Shown here piece by piece: positions 33,048-41,272 of a DNA stretch of 64,000 bases. The first letter of the stretch is position 1; each line of letters starts with the position of its first letter. This DNA is from Acidobacteriota bacterium. GTDB taxonomy: Bacteria > Acidobacteriota > Thermoanaerobaculia > Multivoradales > J023. Made by a program: the position numbers and the translations under genes. Under the pieces are notes generated by a model, which saw only the letters and a list, made by a program, of their open reading frames with translations, did not search any database and had not been told where the DNA came from. Location of the stretch: assembly GCA_029263315.1 (NCBI GenBank), contig JAJCXR010000054.1, positions 310,001-374,000 of the forward strand. Reading direction: 5' to 3'.

Positions 33048-33617
33048 TCATTTCGAAGAGTCCGGAAGGAACGGTCCAATTCCGTCGAACTGCCCTGGGT
33101 CGAGCGCTTGCTCCAACTTCTCCCGCAGGTATTTCTGTGTGTCCGCCTCAAGGTAGTCCAAGAGGCCTGCTCCCTTGGGGGACAGATAGTAGAGAAGACG
33201 TGGGTTCCTAAGGAGGCTTCCGGTAAGGTAGTTTAACATGTCCTGATAATAGTCGCGACGCTGAAAGTGGCCGAATCGCCACGATTGCGCCTCAAGAAGG
33301 AAGATTTCTTCGAATACTGTGAACACGTACAGGGCGATTGACCGTTCTTTCAGTACCAACTTGAGTTTTTGCTCTCGTGAGAGGCCAGCATTCGCTTCTT
33401 CGACCTGCTGCCTCACGACGGCATACATGCTAGGCAAGGCATAGATGTGGCTGATGTCGGAGTTTGAAACTCCTATACTATTCATGTCATAGAACCGTCG
33501 ATACGACTCCTGAATCGCTGCCGAGCCAGCTGCGTCGCTATAGTTCTTGTACGAATAGAAAACCGCGAGTAGCGATGCTACAAGTGCGATCAGAGAGATT
33601 AACGTCGATATTCCCAT
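33048..33617 (-). CDS. Membrane-anchored cassette protein, unknown function
   Basis: 189 aa. One N-terminal membrane segment (LISLIALVASLLAVFYSYKNY) followed by a helical cytosolic domain with many aromatic and charged residues (IALYVFTVFEEIFLLEAQSW, RRDYYQDMLNYLTGSLLRNP, YLREKLEQAL). The shape resembles DUF4760-like anchored helical proteins, but the family was not confirmed. The 197 bp between its stop and attC 32789 contain only weak inverted repeats. Confidence 0.6.
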   Translation of the reverse strand: MGISTLISLIALVASLLAVFYSYKNYSDAAGSAAIQESYRRFYDMNSIGVSNSDISHIYALPSMYAVVRQQVEEANAGLSREQKLKLVLKERSIALYVFTVFEEIFLLEAQSWRFGHFQRRDYYQDMLNYLTGSLLRNPRLLYYLSPKGAGLLDYLEADTQKYLREKLEQALDPGQFDGIGPFLPDSSK

Positions 33618-33711
33618 AGCTTATCTGCTTTTTCTCTAGTTGAACTGTCGATCCTAGCTCGATTTCAAATGAGCACTTCGCGAGCGTAGGTGTCACGAGT
33701 GAAGTTTGTCC

Positions 33712-33772
33712 GCAGAACGCGACGCGGCTGAGCGCCAACGCCGCGCCGTGCGCTCAAGCCGCGGGGATATGC
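33712..33772 (-). other. attC-like site
   Basis: 61 bp. GCAGAAC (33712) and GATATGC (33766); arms GCGGCTGAGCGCC and GCGCTCAAGCCGC. Same subfamily as 10743 and 32789. Confidence 0.7.
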
Positions 33773-33789
33773 GCGAATCGGAACCGACG

Positions 33790-34536
33790 TCACAACGCAC
33801 ACCGATATTCCCAAGTGGTTGACACCCCTTGCTCGTTCGACGCGGTGCCAACCGCACCGTGACTGCAAGAACCGTTACCCATCACCATAGCAGTAAGGAC
33901 CGTCGTGCCCCCGGCTATCTCACCTTCAACCCCGTTTGAGGTCCACTCCCAAAGATCCTCCATATCGCTCACCGCGAAAGTTGCTGAATCGTCGCAGGTC
34001 ACTCTCCACTCGAATGACTCAGGCAACCTCATTCCATTCTTCAAACACTCCAGACGCGCTGAATACCACGTTACCTGCGCGCCAGCTTCGCGTTCGAAAC
34101 GTTCGATGATCCAGCCGACATCACCAGGAAGGCAATTGCCGCTTTGCGTTGATTCTGACGCAGCATGAATATCGAAGGCGACCATGCCTGCTTTGATGCA
34201 GATCTCAGTGTATGCATTGGGTGGCGTGAAATCGGCGATTGTGTTGCTATATTGCCCTTGATTGGCAGTTGTGCTCGCCCCGGCAGCAGCTGTCGACTGT
34301 AGGGTGGAATCTGGGAAGCGAACCCCGATATCCGACCCAATCACCCCTGTCGCGGTAAGCGTGCCTGAAACTTCAGTATCTCCCTGGAGCTCAATAGATG
34401 CTCCCCCTCCATTAAACTTCGTTCCGTCCGGAACAGCGTCAAACGGTATGGCAGAGATTTCGTCCTGTGCCAGGGTAGAACTGGCCGACATGAATCCCAG
34501 CACTACGATGGTACACAATACATTTCTCACCAGCAT
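33790..34536 (-). CDS. Secreted protein with FGE/C-lectin-like C-terminal domain (putative)
   Basis: 248 aa from the ATG at 34536, chosen because GGGAGTGG lies just before it and a signal peptide follows (VVLGFMSASSTLAQ). The middle resembles tail-fibre or adhesin linkers (VIGSDIGVRFPDSTLQSTAA). The C-terminal 120 residues (DVGWIIERFEREAGAQVTWY, CLKNGMRLPESFEWRVTC, DLWEWTSNG) have the ordered Trp/Glu/Arg pattern of formylglycine-enzyme-like folds with several Cys, likely a binding rather than catalytic form. An exported adhesin or binding protein cassette is the best guess. Confidence 0.6.
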   Translation of the reverse strand: MLVRNVLCTIVVLGFMSASSTLAQDEISAIPFDAVPDGTKFNGGGASIELQGDTEVSGTLTATGVIGSDIGVRFPDSTLQSTAAAGASTTANQGQYSNTIADFTPPNAYTEICIKAGMVAFDIHAASESTQSGNCLPGDVGWIIERFEREAGAQVTWYSARLECLKNGMRLPESFEWRVTCDDSATFAVSDMEDLWEWTSNGVEGEIAGGTTVLTAMVMGNGSCSHGAVGTASNEQGVSTTWEYRCAL

Positions 34537-34659
34537 GATCCACTCCCAAGTTAGATATTGGTTCTTTCTAGCATCTACAAACTGATTCATCCTTCGGGCT
34601 TCAATGGCCTTTGCCACGACGAGAGATCTGAGAGGAAGTCGCCCAAGCCCGTGCCCTCA

Positions 34660-34725
34660 CTTCGCTTTTCGCTCCGCGTCTCAGCGCCGCGCGAAGCGCG
34701 TGCGGCTGGAGCCGCTGGGTTAGGC
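34660..34725 (-). other. attC site
   Basis: GTTAGGC (34719) is a perfect core box and contains the TIR-CHAT stop codon. Arms GTCTCAGCGCC and GGAGCCGC match the 10743 subfamily. The left core box is eroded. Confidence 0.65.
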
Positions 34726-35880
34726 ATCGCTACCTACGAGTCGAAGCTCTTTCGGGTCCATACCAGTCCCCCAGAAAATCTGCGGAACGCTTATTCTCGC
34801 TCGAGGCGTTGACGCTTCGATTCTTCTCACGTCTCGAGCCACAGTTTCTTTGCCTATTAGACGAAGATCCTCATGTACCGCCGCAGGAGCGTTGGCACCC
34901 CAACCTTGAAGTTGAAGCACAATGGACGCCTGATCGAACGCAGCGCTTACTGTGTTGCCGAACGCCATTGACCGGTAGAACGCAGGTGAGAATTGTATCG
35001 CTGCCTCATCCGCGATTTGGCCATCTACTCCAATAGCGCACGGTACTGAGGAGGTCAGAGAGTGCGCCAACCCGGCTGTGTCACAGGCATTCATAATTGC
35101 AAGTTGTAGTTTGTTGCCCGTTAACCTCAGCATCTCTGCAACCATCGCACTCTGACAGGCCTGTGGGAGTCCTTTCGAGTCGCAGAGTAGAAGCTCCCCC
35201 TTCTGTGCATTTCCGGCGAAGTGCACGACATCTGGTTGGTGCTCGAGCATCGCTTGATGGAGCTGCGGCACCGTGACGTCTCTGACAACTTCTAGATTAA
35301 TCGAGCTTCCATAGGGCGCACTTGCCAGCGCCTGCCCGATCAGCTCGACCTCCTCTTCAATCGCTAGAATCCCGTCAGGATCCGCAGTGAGAAAGAGTAT
35401 CGTCACTTCGTCAGACTCCAAGGCTTGCCCTTGGGAAAGACCATTGATCTCGACGCCCAACCGGATAAGGAGATCAACAAGGCGGTCCGCCGCCGATGCC
35501 AAGTTCACCTCATCACTAAGGAGGATTCCATGCTTTAAAGTAAGGCCATAGGTCTCGCTACCGCTACGCGTAGAAGCGTCAAGAAAAAGAGGAACGACTC
35601 GATGCGCTGCAGGATCTTGTCGTGCGCGCCTGATGGCCAAGGCGATTTCTTCACGCTGATAATAGGCACTCTCGGTGTTCTCGGACACAAGGACGACAGT
35701 AACGCGAGACGCATTTAGTGCCTTCATCAGCTCAGCGTCAAAGTCATCGCCCAGAAGTAGGCACCGAGTGTCCAAGAACACACGGGTCCTTGGCGCCAGA
35801 TGCTGATACAGCACTTCAGCCGAGGGTGTGTCGACACCTGCATGCGCCAGGAAGAAATCCCATTCGTATTCGGAACTCAC
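34720..35880 (-). CDS. TIR-CHAT fusion protein
   Basis: 386 aa from a GTG at 35880 with GAGG seven bases upstream. Residues 5-105 form a TIR domain (EWDFFLAHAGVD, RVFLDTRCLLLGDDFDAEL, VVLVSENTESAYYQREEI), with Glu77/78 placed like the NADase catalytic Glu. Residues 155-375 are a CHAT caspase-like domain: DVVHFAGN (218-224), the Cys motif LAIMNACDTAG (Cys266) and DEAAIQFSPAFYRSMAFGNT. The usual catalytic GHG His is Asn224, so protease activity is doubtful unless His220 substitutes. TIR and CHAT domains occur in bacterial NLR-like defence and cell-death proteins. It is a single-gene cassette whose stop lies in the attC core. Confidence 0.85.
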   Translation of the reverse strand: MSSEYEWDFFLAHAGVDTPSAEVLYQHLAPRTRVFLDTRCLLLGDDFDAELMKALNASRVTVVLVSENTESAYYQREEIALAIRRARQDPAAHRVVPLFLDASTRSGSETYGLTLKHGILLSDEVNLASAADRLVDLLIRLGVEINGLSQGQALESDEVTILFLTADPDGILAIEEEVELIGQALASAPYGSSINLEVVRDVTVPQLHQAMLEHQPDVVHFAGNAQKGELLLCDSKGLPQACQSAMVAEMLRLTGNKLQLAIMNACDTAGLAHSLTSSVPCAIGVDGQIADEAAIQFSPAFYRSMAFGNTVSAAFDQASIVLQLQGWGANAPAAVHEDLRLIGKETVARDVRRIEASTPRARISVPQIFWGTGMDPKELRLVGSDA

Positions 35881-35911
35881 TGTTGAAACCTCATTGTCGA
35901 GCGCTAGAGAT

Positions 35912-35968
35912 GCCTAACGGCAGAACTGAGCAGGCGCGTTGCGCGTCCGCTCCAGTCTCTTGTTCGCC
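35912..35968 (-). other. attC site
   Basis: 57 bp. GCCTAAC (35912) and GTTCGCC (35962) with arms CAGAACTGAGCAGGCGCG and CGCGTCCGCTCCAGTCTC, a compact classical form. Confidence 0.8.
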
Positions 35969-35998
35969 GATATTCGCCCATGTTACGTATAGTCGCAG

Positions 35999-36970
35999 CT
36001 ATGGTAAAGGGTCAGGTCTCGGAAACTTCGTGCACTTGGGCGTCACACGTTGCACCAGTCCTCCACCGCTGGTTGTGACGCCGACCTCTACAAGGGCCTC
36101 TCCTAGAGCGCAAACTGCCGAGAGTGTCTGGCCTGATGTAGTACGCTGTTGAAAGTCTCTGGTGTAGACTTCAGGGTCCGTAGATAGCTTCGTGATCAGG
36201 GCTCTTACGATCTGCTCGAGTGCGTCCTGCGAGTCTTGAAGATCACTAGCCCAGGAGTAGGACGGCCGCTCATCGCGTGGTACACGCATTCGAAAAGTTC
36301 CCGCCGTCGTGCTGATGCTTATCTCGGCTTCCGGATAACGCTGCGGCGCCGTTCCTTGGGGCGTCCTCCAACAGGTTATTGGCCAATTGTCGCCATCCGT
36401 TAGTTCAAAAGACGTGTTCTCGTCTACGACAACAGCATCGCCGTCGATCTCGAGCTTCGCTTTGCAGCTAAGAATGGCATCGTCATAATGAACGCCGCTG
36501 ACTCGCACGACATCAGGGCCCCAGCGCTGCAAGTCAATATCGAATGATGCTTGGCCGAGATGTGGCTTCACAGTCAAGCCGTCACTGTTGAGCTTCTTGC
36601 ACTCTAGCCAAGAGGCTATAGCGTCGCGTACTACGACAGATGATCTCTTGAAGTCCACAGAAGAGGAAGCGCTACTTTCTTGCGATGTTCTGCAGACGTG
36701 CTCGACCTTATCTTTGGTCGATCCGAAACCAAGATCAAAGCTGTTCACCAAATCGGATACACCAAGATCGAGATTCACGCCCTCCCTAATCTCGCTACCT
36801 GAGCAGTAGTTGCTGTACACGTATGCCCTCGCGGCCTGCTGCTGATAGGAAACTGAAGAATCTCGCCCTGTGAGACGCAGCACCTCCGCGCAACCGTCTT
36901 CGGGAGCTTGACCCTCTATTCTGGGTGTCGTGACATGAGCGAGAAGCAGAACGATGATCAGGGTTCTCAT
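35999..36970 (-). CDS. Secreted cassette protein, unknown function
   Basis: 323 aa from the ATG at 36970, directly after AAGGAGG; a longer frame upstream runs into attC and is rejected. The signal peptide is short (LIIVLLLAHVTTPRIEGQ). The mature protein has eight Cys and two halves, the first helical and the second beta-rich (DDAILSCKAKLEIDGDAVVV, ISISTTAGTFRMRVPRDERP). No family recognised. It is the first cassette of array 2, immediately downstream of repeat copy 4. Confidence 0.65.
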   Translation of the reverse strand: MRTLIIVLLLAHVTTPRIEGQAPEDGCAEVLRLTGRDSSVSYQQQAARAYVYSNYCSGSEIREGVNLDLGVSDLVNSFDLGFGSTKDKVEHVCRTSQESSASSSVDFKRSSVVVRDAIASWLECKKLNSDGLTVKPHLGQASFDIDLQRWGPDVVRVSGVHYDDAILSCKAKLEIDGDAVVVDENTSFELTDGDNWPITCWRTPQGTAPQRYPEAEISISTTAGTFRMRVPRDERPSYSWASDLQDSQDALEQIVRALITKLSTDPEVYTRDFQQRTTSGQTLSAVCALGEALVEVGVTTSGGGLVQRVTPKCTKFPRPDPLP

Positions 36971-36987
36971 GCTAACCTCCTTGGTAC

Positions 36988-37078
36988 GGCGAACACAAAG
37001 GGTTCTATCCGACGTCCAGCCACAATTCTCGATCCACCTCAGACCCTTCATGGACGTTGGATAGAACCTAGGTTGGAC
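36988..37078 (-). other. attC site (left end of repeat copy 4)
   Basis: GGCGAAC (36988) and GTTGGAC (37072) around the 18-bp arms GGTTCTATCCGACGTCCA / TGGACGTTGGATAGAACC. It marks the upstream boundary of array 2. Confidence 0.75.
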
Positions 37079-37394
37079 GAAACCGCGGCCGAACTGGCAC
37101 GCCGTTTGCTATTTGTAGATTGCTTGTCTGACCGCCATCGGTTAAGCCGACTCGCAGGTGCGAGAGGGCTGGCAATATCATCGTCATCGGCGACCTCCCA
37201 GGTCTTCAAAACTCACTGATCTTCGCGCAGCGAGCCTCAAGTAGATAAGTTTGCCCGGCGAGTATACCAAGTCTCCGTCGAAAAGACGCAATTCGACTAT
37301 GCTGTCATCGGTGACAGCCTCTTCGGTCTCAGCTGAGAGGTGCTACAAGCCGTTTCTACGGTGGTGCTCGGGTGCCAGGCCCGGCTTGGGCCTC
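36994..37394 (-). repeat. Dispersed cassette-end repeat, copy 4 (shorter)
   Basis: About 400 bp, identical in order to copies 1-3 but cut about 80 bp earlier, just after CCAGGCCCGGCTTGGGCCTC. Ordinary chromosomal genes begin to its right, so the truncation is the array/chromosome junction. Confidence 0.85.
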
Positions 37395-37468
37395 ATACCC
37401 CCAATTGGACTTTGCAGCTTGGCGTGGGAACCCGTAGGCTCTTGGACGAATCAACCAGGAGACAACCC

Positions 37469-38254
37469 ATGGCACTCGATCGACCACGACTCGCAGAGCG
37501 TTTCCCTTTGGACTTGGCGATGATCCGGCGCCTCGGCCTGCTGCTGGCTATCTTGGGGCTGGTTTCCACCGGCTCGACGTGGGCGCAGGGACTCGAAGTA
37601 CCGCTGCTGCCGCGGGACTGCGAGGTGGACTTGGCGCTGAGCGCTGCCCCGGAGCACTTGCGGACGGGGGCCACTGTTTATGCCTTTGAAGCGGCCGGCT
37701 ATGTGAAGGTGCGGCAGGGGGACAACCCGTTTACTTGTCTGGTCAACCGAGACCATCCGCGGGTTTTGAAGCCCACCTGTTTCGATGCCGAGGGGGGCAC
37801 TAGCATCGTGCCGAAGATTTTGTTTTTTGGGCGGGAGCTGGCGGCTGGTCGAGCCGTCCCCGAAATCTACGAGGAGGTGGCCCAGGGGTTCAAGGACGGC
37901 CGCTTCCATTCGCCTGCCCGTCCGGGCATCGCCTATATGTTGTCGCGCTACAACCGGCCGTTTGATCCGAGCTCCGGCAATCTGGGATGGTTTCCGCCCC
38001 ATGTCATGTTTTACGCCCCGGACTTGAAACCTGAGGACATCGGTTTCTCGATTCAGGCTTGGCACAAGAATCCCAAACTGCCGATGATCGGCTATCAGGG
38101 GCCCCACGGCTACATGATCATGATCTCCGACGACGGCCAGGCACGATCCCGCGACGACCTGCCGTCGTGCCCCGACTGGGTGCACCACGCCACCGGGGCC
38201 GGAGCCGTGGGCACTCCGGGGCCCGCTGGATCAGCCGACGACGGGGACGATTAA
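37469..38254 (+). CDS. Secreted protein, unknown function
   Basis: 261 aa from the ATG at 37469 with AGGAGA upstream. A 20-residue charged N-terminus precedes the signal segment (LGLLLAILGLVSTGSTWAQG). The mature domain contains DCEVDLALSAAPEHLRTGA, CLVNRDHPRVLKPTCFDAEG, AYMLSRYNRPFDP and HGYMIMISDDG; the tail is Gly/Asp-rich. No known family. It is convergent with the kinase-like gene, eight bases away. Confidence 0.75.
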   Translation: MALDRPRLAERFPLDLAMIRRLGLLLAILGLVSTGSTWAQGLEVPLLPRDCEVDLALSAAPEHLRTGATVYAFEAAGYVKVRQGDNPFTCLVNRDHPRVLKPTCFDAEGGTSIVPKILFFGRELAAGRAVPEIYEEVAQGFKDGRFHSPARPGIAYMLSRYNRPFDPSSGNLGWFPPHVMFYAPDLKPEDIGFSIQAWHKNPKLPMIGYQGPHGYMIMISDDGQARSRDDLPSCPDWVHHATGAGAVGTPGPAGSADDGDD

Positions 38255-38261
38255 TGCGGTT

Positions 38262-39185
38262 TCAAGTGCGCACGAACGAGAAGAGGATGGCGTCCTCACC
38301 CTTCTGGGCGATCTTGCGGTCGAGCAGCCGCAACAGCTTCTGACGCCGCTTGAGCAGGGCATCGATCTCGGTTTGCCGCAAGTAGGGATCCAGGCGCTCT
38401 TGGAGCAAGGCGGTATCGAGATCCCGCAGCCCCTCATAGAGCTTGCGCTCGCACACCCGCATCTCGCTGCGGCCGTTGAGCGACGGCAGCATCTTGAAAG
38501 ATCGCGTGTGATCGACAAACCAGACCTTGCCTTGGATGTCGATGAGGATGTTGCCGGGATTGCGGTCGAAGTTGAAGATCAGGTTGTCGAACACCGCCAT
38601 GTTTTGCTTCTGGAAGAGCCAGAGCTGTTGATGGTTGGGGTCGATGCCCTTCTCGATGCGGTCCTCGACCCCCATCGCCTGCTCCACCCAAAGCTGGATC
38701 GAGCCTTCCTGATCGTCGAGGGTCCGCAAGGTGGCCGGTGGCACATTGTCGAGACCGAGCAACCGGCTCAGCTCATAGGCCGCGACTTCGTAGCCGTAGA
38801 AGTCACGAAAGCCACGGGCGTGCTCTTGCACGTTGCGCATGGCGTCACGCTCGACATTCACGGTGCGGAAGATGGCGTGGGCGGTGATGCCATCCTTCTT
38901 CAAGGTCAGCTTGAGCGGACGGCTGGAGGTACCGGTGATCTCTTCGCTATCCACCACCTCGGCGGTGGCGAGGAAGCTTAGGACCTCTTCGTCCTGGGTG
39001 AAGGGCAGAAACTGGCCATCGGGACCCAACCAGCGGGACCCGGCCAAGGCATCGTCATGGCTCTGGGGGAAGGCGGCCTGTGGGAGGAAGATGGCAGCAA
39101 CTAATAGCACCGTGGCGCCCAACAGAAGCGCAGTGCTGAATGACTTTCGGCAAGTGGCGGGGGCACCGATGTATGAGGTTTTCAT
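38262..39185 (-). CDS. Exported PI3/4-kinase-like (FAM20/HipA-type fold) protein
   Basis: 307 aa with an N-terminal hydrophobic export segment (LLLGATVLLVAAIFLPQAAF). The core contains HAIFRTVNVER (candidate nucleotide-binding strand), AAYELSRLLGLDNVPPATLR, then the catalytic-loop-like FDNLIFNFDRNPGNILID and the metal-binding VWFVDHTRSF. This order is seen in bacterial PI3/4K-like and FAM20-related kinases. An exported kinase would need extracytoplasmic ATP or another nucleotide, so activity is an open question. The start is an ATG at 39185. Confidence 0.7.
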   Translation of the reverse strand: MKTSYIGAPATCRKSFSTALLLGATVLLVAAIFLPQAAFPQSHDDALAGSRWLGPDGQFLPFTQDEEVLSFLATAEVVDSEEITGTSSRPLKLTLKKDGITAHAIFRTVNVERDAMRNVQEHARGFRDFYGYEVAAYELSRLLGLDNVPPATLRTLDDQEGSIQLWVEQAMGVEDRIEKGIDPNHQQLWLFQKQNMAVFDNLIFNFDRNPGNILIDIQGKVWFVDHTRSFKMLPSLNGRSEMRVCERKLYEGLRDLDTALLQERLDPYLRQTEIDALLKRRQKLLRLLDRKIAQKGEDAILFSFVRT

Positions 39186-39431
39186 GGCTCGTTCCTTCTA
39201 ATTCTGCAGCGGCCGGGAGACAGAGCTTCCCTGGGCCCAGGAATTTTGAATCAACTCAGGGCACGTCGGAGACGCGATGTGTCAGTCGTTTCGGGAGAGT
39301 GCCTTGCAGCGGGTTACGCTGTGCGACTCTCACTTATCATTACGAACGAGAGCTCGATGTGTTCCACAAAAAAACGAGAAAGATAATTTTTGGGACGAAG
39401 CGCATCCTCAATGAGACGAGCTGGAGGCTAC

Positions 39432-39734
39432 TCAGGCGCTGACCCGATCTGCCCAGTACAGGGGCTCCCTCTTCTGGTGGGCGATCGCCACGAAGAAAAT
39501 CGTGTCGTTTTCGGAGACGTAGAGAATGTTGTATGGAAAGCTTCCGAGTGCCTTCTGGCGGGCCGACTCGCCGACCAGCGGAGCAGCTTCGGGAAAGAGG
39601 AGGACATCCTCGATTGCCTTGGTGACGGTGCGGAGGCATCGTTTGCCGAGTCCCTGGACGCGCTCTTCGTAGAACTTGGTGGCTTCTTCGAGCTCTCGGA
39701 CAGCCAGAGGAGGAATATCGGCCTCGGGAATCAT
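39432..39734 (-). CDS. ParE/RelE-type toxin
   Basis: 100 aa. AVRELEEATKFYEERVQGLG, ALGSFPYNILYVSENDTIFF and AIAHQKREPLYW follow the RelE/ParE fold: two helices, then a beta hairpin with the conserved Arg/His tail. It overlaps the antitoxin stop by four bases, the usual toxin-second order. Whether it targets gyrase (ParE) or mRNA (RelE) cannot be told; the tail HQKREPxYW favours ParE-like toxins. Confidence 0.88.
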   Translation of the reverse strand: MIPEADIPPLAVRELEEATKFYEERVQGLGKRCLRTVTKAIEDVLLFPEAAPLVGESARQKALGSFPYNILYVSENDTIFFVAIAHQKREPLYWADRVSA

Positions 39735-39958
39735 CCCAACTGGGCGCGGATTCGAGCGAGCACCTTGTCGATCGGCTCCCCGCGAACCTGGCCGCTTCTC
39801 ATCTCCTCGGCGCGCCGTTCCGCCTCCCTGATCCAGCGTTCCTGGATCTCTGCATCCGAGGGCTCCAGGCTTTCGAGCAGCGTCATGGCTAGCTCGCCCC
39901 GGGCCTCGGTGGGGAGCCCAAGGGCCTCGGACTCAAGCTCTTGCAATGTACGGCGCAT
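39731..39958 (-). CDS. Addiction-module antitoxin
   Basis: 75 aa. LESEALGLPTEARGELAMTL and LESLEPSDAEIQERWIREAE match the putative addiction-module component family often paired with ParE toxins. It would neutralise the toxin by wrapping around it. ATG at 39958. Confidence 0.85.
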   Translation of the reverse strand: MRRTLQELESEALGLPTEARGELAMTLLESLEPSDAEIQERWIREAERRAEEMRSGQVRGEPIDKVLARIRAQLG

Positions 39959-40125
39959 CGTCCAGACCTCCTGGCCCCGAAGATATCACAGGGCAAAGAC
40001 GCCAGAGAGCGATGCTGGTAGGGGCTCAACCCCAGGTTCCCGAGGAGGATCTTGGGCTGGCGAACCGGCTCAGGGAGTTGATCCATCAAGGTTTGGTAGC
40101 CTGTGACGAGGGACCGTCGAAGCGA

Positions 40126-41151
40126 TCAGCCGAGCTCGGAACGGGCCGCCGCCGCGAAACGCCGGATGATGTCGCCGGTGGGCTCGATGGCGGTGACCCC
40201 GGCGACGCTTTTGCCGGCCTGCAGGAAATCCTTGGACGAAAAGCGACGCATGGACGATTGCTTGAGCTTCCACAGGAACTGCAGCGAATAGATCATACGC
40301 ATCCAATGCTTGGTGCGATGGCCGCGCAGCATCCAGCGGGCGATGGGCCCGGCCTTAGTACCGATCTTTTCCAAGTATGGGGTCTTGATGACCGCCACCG
40401 GCACACCGGTGATGCGCTCGGTCAGGACGATGTCTTCTTCTCCGGCTTCGACGATGGCCCGCTTGTAGTCGTCGTGGGCGTTGCACTCGGTGGTGGCGAT
40501 GAAGCGGGTGCCCATCTGCACACCGGCGTACCCCATGCGCAAGGCGGCGACGAAGTCCCGCTCGTGACCGATGCCACCGGCACAGACCACCGGCACGCCC
40601 AGATCGCCCAACTCATCCAGCAACGCCTCGGCCGAGCCATCGCCGGCATGACCACCGGCACGCCGATTGACCGCGATCAAGCCGTCGACGCCGGCATCCA
40701 GCCCCTTCTGGGCCCACTTGCGGTTGGTGACGTCGTGGTAAACGTGGCCCCCGACGGCATGGGCCTTGTCGACCACCCACTGCGGATTGCCCAAGGAGGT
40801 GACGAAGAAACGCACCCCCTCTTCGATCGCCTCGTCGACGTAGCGCATCATGCGGTCCAAGTAGACTTTGGACGACTTCTCGACGATGACGTTCAAGCCC
40901 ACGGGGCGATCGGTCAAACGCCGAATCAGCTGCAACCCTTCGCGATATTCATGGCCGTGCACATAGACCAAGGAAAGCGGCTGGATGATGCCCATGCCTC
41001 CGGCGGCCGACGCCGCGGCCACCAACTCGGGATTGCTGCATGGATACATGGCACCGCAGATGAGTGGAATCTCGATACCGGTATGCTCGGTCAGCGGCGT
41101 CTTCAGCGGCGTCTTCAGAGGCGTCTTCGACGGCGGCGTAAGGTCAGTCAC
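40126..41151 (-). CDS. Nitronate monooxygenase-family FMN enzyme
   Basis: 341 aa from a GTG at 41151 with TGGAGA upstream. TIM barrel of the 2-nitropropane dioxygenase family: PLICGAMYPCSNPELVAAAS (N-terminal flavin motif), VNRRAGGHAGDG (FMN phosphate loop with the catalytic-region His), VVCAGGIGHERDFVAALRMG and VQMGTRFIATTEC. It probably oxidises alkyl nitronates or acts on related enoyl substrates. A triple KTPLKTPLKTPL repeat sits at the N-terminus. Confidence 0.85.
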   Translation of the reverse strand: MTDLTPPSKTPLKTPLKTPLTEHTGIEIPLICGAMYPCSNPELVAAASAAGGMGIIQPLSLVYVHGHEYREGLQLIRRLTDRPVGLNVIVEKSSKVYLDRMMRYVDEAIEEGVRFFVTSLGNPQWVVDKAHAVGGHVYHDVTNRKWAQKGLDAGVDGLIAVNRRAGGHAGDGSAEALLDELGDLGVPVVCAGGIGHERDFVAALRMGYAGVQMGTRFIATTECNAHDDYKRAIVEAGEEDIVLTERITGVPVAVIKTPYLEKIGTKAGPIARWMLRGHRTKHWMRMIYSLQFLWKLKQSSMRRFSSKDFLQAGKSVAGVTAIEPTGDIIRRFAAAARSELG

Positions 41152-41272
41152 GGAGTCTCCAGAGGTCGCCGACCCGATGCATCCGGGCCGGGCCCTGTGA
41201 TTGTATGCAAATCCAGGCGCAGAAAGCATGCCGTAGGGTGTGATGTTGGACCCGTTGACATAAGCTTGGCCG

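Noticed and set aside
2096..37394. Dispersed repeats as IS91/ISCR ends
   Set aside because: A fixed end with variable other end and a C-x2-C coding tail would fit rolling-circle elements, but the fixed end is an attC hairpin and coincides with the integrase crossover base. Not fully excluded without a database search.
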